DNA of 5,300 nucleotides from Bacteroidota bacterium (GTDB taxonomy: Bacteria; Bacteroidota; Bacteroidia; Chitinophagales; Chitinophagaceae), in contig JAFDXS010000203.1 in NCBI GenBank assembly GCA_018267795.1, positions 1-5,300 of the forward strand, written 5' to 3'. A program made the translations under genes and the position numbers. The notes beneath the pieces were generated by a model. It ran no database searches. It was not told the DNA's origin and was given only the letters and a program-made list of their open reading frames with translations. This document shows, piece by piece, positions 1 through 3,962 of this stretch; position 1 is the first letter of the stretch; each line of letters starts with the position of its first letter.

Positions 1-965
1 AAGCCTACTTTGCCATGGGGCACTACTTCGGCCAGGCCGCCAACGTTGGTAACTACCATTGGCTTTTCAAAACTATAGGCTATCTGCGTGATGCCGCTTT
101 GGGTGGCGTGCTTGTAGGGCTGCACTACCAGATCTGCCGCGCTGAAGTAATAACGGACCTCGCTATTGGGTATGAAGTCTGTAAAGAGATGTACGGTGCT
201 TTGCAGGTTGCGCTGTGCAATGATCTGATCGTAAACGGATGAGTCGTCGTAATGCTCGCCAGCTACTATCAGCTCTATGCCTGCTTGCCTGATACGTTCA
301 TCAGCCATTGCTTCGAGCAGCAAATCCAGCCCTTTGTATTTTCTTATAAAGCCGAAGAAGAGCAGGTGTTTTTTGCTGCTATCCAACTTTAGTTTTTGGC
401 AGGCTTCTTCCTTGCTTACAGTGCTGCCATAGCTATCGTAAATAGGGTGCGGTGAGAAGCGTGCGGGTTTGGTTGTAAATGTATGCACATCCTTGAGCAC
501 ATCTTTGCTCATGGTGATAAATGCATCTACAGCCTTGATGAAATACTTGGTAAACTCTTTATCGCCGGGACGCTTTTCGTGTGGTATAATGTTATCGACA
601 ATGCAGAGTACACGCGTGTTCTTATTCTTAGCACGGCGCAGTATGGTGCCAAATGCCGGACCCATGAAGGGCAGCCAATACTTGACTATGATGAGGTCTA
701 ATTTAGCCTTGCGCATTTCTGCGGCTACCTTAAACCAGTTGAGCGGATTGATGGAATTGACAATGGTGCGGATTTTAATGCCGGCAGGTGCGGGCTCATC
801 GGTGTACTGGGTCTTGCCGGGAAAGAGGAAAGAAGGATACTGCAAGGAGAAGGAATATATAGTAACCTCATGCCCCATGTGCTGTAATTCTTCTGCCAGT
901 CTTTCGTTGAAGGCTGCGAGTCCGCCACGGAGGGGATGTGCAGAGCCCAGTATCGCTATTTTCAT
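1..965 (-). CDS. GT-B glycosyltransferase, GT4-like (C-terminus cut by left edge)
   Basis: Translating the minus strand from the ATG at 965 gives an open frame of 321 codons to the left edge without a stop, so the C-terminus is missing; GT4 enzymes usually have 360-400 residues. The N-terminal Rossmann half opens MKIAILGSAHPLRGGLAAFN, with the glycine-rich acceptor-side loop typical of family 4. The C-terminal nucleotide-sugar half starts near residue 199 (LLFFGFIRKYKGLDLLLEA, 201-219) and includes SAADLVVQPY (275-284) and VVTNVGGLAEVV (304-315). No signal peptide or membrane segment is seen, so it is probably a cytoplasmic or membrane-associated enzyme adding a sugar to a lipid-linked or surface glycan. 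Its ATG overlaps the stop of the hddC-like gene as ATGA, which implies translational coupling and a shared pathway. The EX7E region is unusual: alignment by eye puts A287 and I295 where the two glutamates normally lie. The family is clear; donor and acceptor are unknown, and heptose transfer is only an inference from context. Confidence 0.9.
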   Translation of the reverse strand, partial: MKIAILGSAHPLRGGLAAFNERLAEELQHMGHEVTIYSFSLQYPSFLFPGKTQYTDEPAPAGIKIRTIVNSINPLNWFKVAAEMRKAKLDLIIVKYWLPFMGPAFGTILRRAKNKNTRVLCIVDNIIPHEKRPGDKEFTKYFIKAVDAFITMSKDVLKDVHTFTTKPARFSPHPIYDSYGSTVSKEEACQKLKLDSSKKHLLFFGFIRKYKGLDLLLEAMADERIRQAGIELIVAGEHYDDSSVYDQIIAQRNLQSTVHLFTDFIPNSEVRYYFSAADLVVQPYKHATQSGITQIAYSFEKPMVVTNVGGLAEVVPHGKVG

Positions 966-1660
966 CTGAACAGTGATTTAAAATCGTCCTGTGTTTTTGT
1001 ATAGTCCTCAGGTATGCCGATGTCTATGAAATAAGCATTGCTGGTGTAGCCGAAAAATTGTTGCTCGTGCACGAAGGCTTCGAGATAGTCTTTTTCGAAA
1101 GAAAATTTTTCGGGCAAATGCTTATTGAAAAATGATTGTTTGTTGATGACGTAAACACCGCCGTTAATAAGTCCTGTTTCGCGTGCTTTCTTTTCTTCGA
1201 AAGAAGTAATACAATCGTTAAGGCCAGTATGCACAATGCCGTAGCGATCGATATTTTGCATCTCTTTTAGTGCAAGCGTGGTGGCTGAATTGTGCGCTGT
1301 GTGAAAGGCGCAAAGCTCATTGAGCGGCACATCGAAAAAAGTATCGCCATTGAGGACGGTGACATTTTCATTTACTGCTTCCTTCATAGCCAGCTGTATG
1401 CCGCCGCCTGTGCCAAGCGGTATGTCTTCTATCACATACTTAACAGAAAAAGAGGGCTGCTGTGTGGCGAGCCAGTCGGTGACTACCTCGTGCCTGTAGC
1501 CGAGCGAGAGAATAACACTGGTGCAATGCTGACGCTCGAGGTAATCGAATATATAGTAAAGAAAAGGACGATCGTTAACAGGGGCCATGCACTTTGGGTA
1601 GTCGCCAATACTGCTGCGCAACCTTGTGCCTAAACCGCCTGCTAAAACAATACATTCCAT
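962..1660 (-). CDS. hddC: D-glycero-alpha-D-manno-heptose 1-phosphate guanylyltransferase (HddC-like nucleotidyltransferase)
   Basis: This 232-residue protein belongs to the sugar-phosphate nucleotidyltransferase family, which joins an NTP and a sugar 1-phosphate into an NDP-sugar and pyrophosphate in the cytoplasm. It shows the N-terminal signature LAGGLGTRL (6-14), the sugar/phosphate-binding lysine in YPKCMAPV (21-28, K23), the GTGGG loop (83-87), the metal-binding aspartate in NGDTFFD (104-110, D106) and the C-terminal FIDIGIPEDY (211-220). The short length, without a left-handed beta-helix domain, and the wording of these motifs resemble HddC, which makes GDP-D-glycero-alpha-D-manno-heptose, as I recall it from Campylobacter. 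The hddA-like kinase directly upstream supports this over a general glucose- or mannose-1-phosphate enzyme. The ATG at 1660 begins with the signature and follows an AT-rich leader without a Shine-Dalgarno sequence. The stop overlaps the next gene's start by four bases. The family is certain; the nucleotide (GTP) and substrate are inferred from motifs and neighbour. Confidence 0.86.
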   Translation of the reverse strand: MECIVLAGGLGTRLRSSIGDYPKCMAPVNDRPFLYYIFDYLERQHCTSVILSLGYRHEVVTDWLATQQPSFSVKYVIEDIPLGTGGGIQLAMKEAVNENVTVLNGDTFFDVPLNELCAFHTAHNSATTLALKEMQNIDRYGIVHTGLNDCITSFEEKKARETGLINGGVYVINKQSFFNKHLPEKFSFEKDYLEAFVHEQQFFGYTSNAYFIDIGIPEDYTKTQDDFKSLFR

Positions 1661-1666
1661 TTTAAT

Positions 1667-1693
1667 TAAAAATTCAAAAGTAAAAATTCAAAA
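1667..1693. repeat. 13-bp perfect direct repeat between hddA and hddC
   Basis: The sequence taaaaattcaaaa occurs at 1667-1679 and again at 1681-1693, separated by one g, so the period is 14 bases. It fills most of the 38-bp gap between the hddA stop and the hddC start and forms the AT-rich leader just before hddC on the transcribed strand. It may be chance in AT-rich DNA, slippage-type duplication, or a leader element; no function can be assigned from sequence. Confidence 0.8.
1675..1682 (-). promoter_or_regulatory. possible -7 element (TACTTTTG) upstream of hddC
   Basis: On the minus strand this octamer matches the Bacteroidetes primary-sigma -7 consensus TAnnTTTG exactly. It lies 14 bases before the hddC ATG, so a transcript from it would have a leader of only several bases. 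No TTTG is found at the expected spacing of about 19-20 bases upstream, and the octamer falls across the junction of the two direct repeats. A weak internal promoter is possible; chance in AT-rich DNA is at least as likely. Confidence 0.2.
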
Positions 1694-1698
1694 AAATA

Positions 1699-2721
1699 TT
1701 AGATGCTCCAGGTGGAGAGGCCGCCTTCTGTGAACTGGTAGTTGCGGAAATCGCCACCGAACCTGCTGAGTGCTTGCTTTACGCTGTAGTTGGTATTGGC
1801 AGGGCAATAGAACATCATGAAGCCACCACCGCCCGCGCCGGTGATCTTGCCACCTGTAGCGCCGGCCTTTAGTGCTGTCTCGTATATCTCGTCCATTAGC
1901 GGATTGGATATGCCCTGTGCCATTTGTTTTTTGTAACGGAAACCATAATCGAGTATAGCACCTATGTCGTGTATCTTACCTTTCAGCAGCGCTTCCTTCA
2001 TCATACGTGCCTGCTCCTTCAGTTGGTGCATGGCTTCTATAGAGTTTTGATTCTTATCTGTAACATTTTTGCTTTGCGCCTCGATGATGGTAGAAGAAAG
2101 ACGACTGGTGGCGGTGAAGTAGAGCAAGAGATTATTGCCAAGCTCGTACATGTAGCGGTCTTTGATGCGGAGCGGATTTACAATAACAGTATCGTTGCCG
2201 TAAAACTCCATAAGATTGACGCCGCCGAAAGTGGCTGCATACTGGTCTTGCTTGCCACCTGCCATTGCCAGCTCTATACGCTCTACCTGGTAGGCCATGT
2301 GTGCAATATCGTATTCGCCCAGGGGCAACTTCAGCCATTCGGCAAAGGCACCCAGTATAGCAACAGTAAGTGTAGATGAAGTACCGAGGCCTGAACCTGC
2401 GGGTGCATCTACATAAGTAGTGATCTTAAAGCCAGAGGGTACATTGCCATATTCCCTTACTATGCGGTTGTACACACCAGAGGCAAGATCGAGCTGGCCG
2501 TCGATAGGTAAAGCATCTGTTTTGGGGTAGCTTACTTTTTCGTTGCGGTCTATGGCTTCTATAATAATCGTAGGTTCGTCCAGGGGCTCGATAGAGGCAT
2601 AGGCATAGAGGGATATAGTAGCATTGAGCACGGTGCCGCCATATAGGTCGCAATAGGGGCTAACATCGGTGCCACCACCTGCCAGGCCTATGCGTAATGG
2701 GGCTTTACTGCGGTAAATCAT
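1699..2721 (-). CDS. hddA: D-glycero-alpha-D-manno-heptose 7-phosphate kinase (HddA-like GHMP kinase)
   Basis: This 340-residue cytoplasmic GHMP-family kinase would phosphorylate C1 of D-glycero-D-manno-heptose 7-phosphate with ATP, giving the 1,7-bisphosphate on the way to GDP-heptose. All three GHMP motifs are present: PLRIGLAGGGTD (8-19), the ATP-binding loop PAGSGLGTSST (107-117) and KITGAGGGG (292-300). GGKQDQYAATFGGVNLMEF (155-173) carries the likely catalytic aspartate D159. Length and the phrases LNATISLYAY, LPLGEYDIA and VNPLRIKDRY strongly recall HddA of Campylobacter and related kinases. Homoserine, mevalonate and galactokinases differ in the first motif, so the LAGGGTD form favours the heptose/fucose-kinase-like branch. 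The ATG at 2721 leads straight into the conserved N-terminus. It is followed after 38 bp by the hddC-like partner; the preceding gene ends 108 bp upstream, so a promoter in that gap is plausible. The isomerase GmhA and phosphatase GmhB are not in the window. Confidence 0.9.
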   Translation of the reverse strand: MIYRSKAPLRIGLAGGGTDVSPYCDLYGGTVLNATISLYAYASIEPLDEPTIIIEAIDRNEKVSYPKTDALPIDGQLDLASGVYNRIVREYGNVPSGFKITTYVDAPAGSGLGTSSTLTVAILGAFAEWLKLPLGEYDIAHMAYQVERIELAMAGGKQDQYAATFGGVNLMEFYGNDTVIVNPLRIKDRYMYELGNNLLLYFTATSRLSSTIIEAQSKNVTDKNQNSIEAMHQLKEQARMMKEALLKGKIHDIGAILDYGFRYKKQMAQGISNPLMDEIYETALKAGATGGKITGAGGGGFMMFYCPANTNYSVKQALSRFGGDFRNYQFTEGGLSTWSI

Positions 2722-2829
2722 TCGTTATTATTTGAAAATGCTAAAATAGTGATTAATGTGGTTAATGCGACGGTATAGTCAATGCGGCAATGTGATTTCA
2801 AATGGTTCGTAATTAGCCAGATGTTTGGG
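2722..2829 (-). other. 108-bp intergenic gap before hddA
   Basis: This is the longest gap within the minus-strand gene run and separates the gcvH/VanZ-like pair from the heptose and glycosyltransferase genes. It is AT-rich near hddA and could hold that gene's promoter, but I found no TTTG/TAnnTTTG pair with correct spacing. A TTGACT stands on the minus strand around 2776-2781, without a good -10 box downstream. No GC-rich hairpin with a U-tract is visible after the VanZ-like stop, so read-through is not excluded. Confidence 0.5.
2750..2767. repeat. imperfect 9-bp tandem repeat in the hddA leader region
   Basis: The units tgattaatg (2750-2758) and tggttaatg (2759-2767) are adjacent and differ at one base. 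They lie 29-46 bases upstream of the hddA start. This could be a binding site for a dimeric regulator or simply a small duplication in AT-rich DNA; nothing else in the window repeats the unit. Confidence 0.55.
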
Positions 2830-3243
2830 CTAATTGTTATTTACGCTTTGCTGTTTCTTTTCTGCGAGGGAGGATAGCAGGGTAAAGAATAATACACCAA
2901 GGAGGCCACCAATGCCGTCGGCTATGGCATCCATAATGTCCTTATCGCGGCCAAGGGAGGTGAAATAGCCTTGCAGGCACTCAATGAGCCAGCCGAGGGC
3001 AATACTGATAATGAAGATGAGTGCCAGGTGGCCAAACTTCCTTTTAGGGAAGCCGCATAGCCATAGGAAAGTGAAAGTGCCAAAGAGCACAAAATGAGTC
3101 CATTTGTCTATGAAGGGCACATTTACCTCAGGCAAGTCGTTGCCGGGCATGAGGCATAGAATGAAAATGAGCAAGGTCCACAGCGTAGCCAGGAACCTTG
3201 CTCTATTTTTATAAGGAGAATTATTTAGGAATATGCGATACAT
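2830..3243 (-). CDS. VanZ-like small membrane protein
   Basis: This 137-residue protein has about four hydrophobic segments (roughly 16-33, 49-64, 72-88 and 108-124), fitting a small inner-membrane protein. VanZ-family hallmarks are visible: DKWTHF (46-51) at the start of the second segment, ECLQ (88-91), and GRDKDIMDAIADGIGG (98-113), corresponding to the family pattern GR..D..D...N..G. D109 stands where asparagine is common. VanZ of vancomycin-resistance transposons gives low-level teicoplanin resistance, but most chromosomal relatives have no known role, and resistance should not be inferred here. Its ATG shares one base with the stop of gcvH (TAATG), so the two are almost certainly co-transcribed and probably translationally coupled. 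I recall this gene pair from other Bacteroidetes genomes; no functional link to glycine cleavage is evident. The C-terminal tail (AEKKQQSVNNN) is polar and probably cytoplasmic. Confidence 0.87.
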   Translation of the reverse strand: MYRIFLNNSPYKNRARFLATLWTLLIFILCLMPGNDLPEVNVPFIDKWTHFVLFGTFTFLWLCGFPKRKFGHLALIFIISIALGWLIECLQGYFTSLGRDKDIMDAIADGIGGLLGVLFFTLLSSLAEKKQQSVNNN

Positions 3244-3623
3244 TATTCGCCTATCAACTGCTTGTACGCATTTACGTCCATCAGGTCGTTTGCATCGGCA
3301 GCATTGTCAATAGTCATTTTCACCATCCAGCCTTTACCATAAGGGTCAGAGTTTACATACTCAGGGTTGCCTTCCAGCTCAGGATTCACTTCCGTGATAG
3401 TGCCGCTAACAGGCAGATAAAGATCAGAAACAGTTTTTACAGCCTCTACAGTACCAAATATTTCGTGCGCGCTTATTGCCTTGCCCTTTGCGTTGATATC
3501 AACAAACACGATATCACCCAGCTCATGCTGTGCGAAATCTGTAATACCGATGGTAGCTGTATTGCCTTCAATTTTGATCCATTCGTGATCTTTGGTGTAT
3601 TTCAGTGTTTCAGGAAACTGCAT
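3243..3623 (-). CDS. gcvH: glycine cleavage system H protein (lipoyl carrier)
   Basis: The H protein shuttles the aminomethyl group between the P, T and L proteins of the glycine cleavage complex on a lipoyl-lysine arm; in some bacteria it also serves as an entry point for lipoate. The 126-residue product has normal family length. It opens MQFPETLKYTKDHEWI, followed by IGITDFAQHELGDIVFVD (25-42), typical of bacterial H proteins. The lipoylation site is K63 in the context GTVEAVKTVSDLYLPVSG, and the C-terminal half contains NSDPYGKGWMVK. The ATG at 3623 is chosen because it starts the conserved N-terminus. The frame stays open to an ATG at 3683, but those 20 extra residues do not resemble the family and occupy AT-rich leader DNA. 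gcvP and gcvT are not nearby, which is common because these genes are often dispersed. It heads the minus-strand run and overlaps the VanZ-like gene by one base. Confidence 0.97.
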   Translation of the reverse strand: MQFPETLKYTKDHEWIKIEGNTATIGITDFAQHELGDIVFVDINAKGKAISAHEIFGTVEAVKTVSDLYLPVSGTITEVNPELEGNPEYVNSDPYGKGWMVKMTIDNAADANDLMDVNAYKQLIGE

Positions 3624-3663
3624 AAAATAGAAATTTGGCCGTAAATGTAGCAGAAATAATGGT

Positions 3664-3700
3664 AAAATGTAATGACAACCCAACCAAAGGGCAACAAAAA
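3664..3700 (-). promoter_or_regulatory. candidate gcvH promoter
   Basis: On the minus strand TACATTTT (3664-3671) differs from the Bacteroidetes -7 consensus TAnnTTTG only at the last base. A TTG (3692-3694), part of TTTTTGTTG (3692-3700), stands 20 bases upstream, close to the expected -33 spacing. This would start transcription about 35 bases before the gcvH ATG. The match is imperfect and the surrounding DNA is T-rich, so confidence is low. Confidence 0.27.
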
Positions 3701-3757
3701 TGTGTCGATAGTATAGACATAACCATTAATTAATTTTTACTATAAAACGCCGTCAAT

Positions 3758-3862
3758 ATGAATTTTATCTTATTTGTTTCCTTCAGCGCAGTAGTATTGT
3801 TCCCACTGGTACGGCGCTATGCTTATCCCCTTGAGCTGTCCCTAACCATGAAAAAATGGTAG
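3758..3862 (+). CDS. possible 34-residue hydrophobic small protein
   Basis: A short plus-strand frame runs from the ATG at 3758 to a TAG at 3860-3862, 100 bp before the secreted-protein gene. The peptide has a hydrophobic stretch, FILFVSFSAVVLFPLV (3-18), followed by RR and a polar tail ending in MKKW, which would fit a single-span membrane peptide. I recognise no family. There is no Shine-Dalgarno sequence, but the phylum rarely uses one. A frame of this length often arises by chance, so this is offered only as a candidate. Confidence 0.2.
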   Translation: MNFILFVSFSAVVLFPLVRRYAYPLELSLTMKKW

Positions 3863-3903
3863 CAAAGGGCAGATAGCGTACATAATTTCGGTAATTTGCC
3901 ATA

Positions 3904-3920
3904 CCCATGCGCTGCATGGG
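3904..3920. promoter_or_regulatory. perfect 7-bp inverted repeat with 3-base loop
   Basis: CCCATGC (3904-3910) and GCATGGG (3914-3920) are exact reverse complements around the loop gct, so DNA or RNA could form a compact GC-containing hairpin. It ends 42 bases before the start codon of the secreted-protein gene. No U-tract follows on either strand, so it is not a standard intrinsic terminator. It could be an operator or a structured 5' leader; the role is unknown. Confidence 0.55.
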
Positions 3921-3962
3921 GTGCAGGAAATTTGATTTATACAAGAGCATATAAAAAGCAGC

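Larger units (their letters stand above)
3624..3962. other. 339-bp divergent intergenic region
   Basis: This stretch separates gcvH (leftward) from the secreted-protein gene (rightward) and must carry the start signals for both. I see an AT-rich gcvH leader with a weak promoter candidate (3664-3700), an imperfect 15-bp dyad at 3704-3718 (6 of 7 pairs), the palindrome attaattaat at 3725-3734, one short plus-strand open frame (3758-3862), a small inverted repeat accat/atggt at 3845-3860 and a perfect hairpin at 3904-3920. No tRNA, known riboswitch or intrinsic terminator was recognised. The last 20 bases before the rightward ATG are A-rich and lack a Shine-Dalgarno sequence, as is usual in Bacteroidetes. 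Confidence 0.6.

Noticed and set aside
469..969. 166-residue plus-strand frame opposite the glycosyltransferase
   Set aside because: It is antisense to a frame with clear GT-B motifs and shows no recognisable domain.
1924..2379. 151-residue plus-strand frame opposite hddA
   Set aside because: The opposite strand encodes a complete GHMP kinase with all three motifs; this frame has no family features.
2830..3243. Glycopeptide antibiotic resistance from the VanZ-like gene
   Set aside because: No van ligase, dehydrogenase or two-component genes are present, and chromosomal VanZ-family members in this phylum generally have no demonstrated resistance role.
3198..3644. 148-residue plus-strand frame opposite gcvH
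   Set aside because: It is antisense to a complete, well-conserved H protein and has no recognisable domain.
3624..3683. N-terminal extension of GcvH to the ATG at 3683
   Set aside because: The 20 added residues are hydrophobic, do not resemble the H-protein family, and cover AT-rich DNA that looks like a leader; the ATG at 3623 gives the family's normal start and length.
3845..3860. accat/atggt inverted repeat with an A-rich loop
   Set aside because: Only five base pairs around a six-base loop and no U-tract; too weak to call a terminator or operator.
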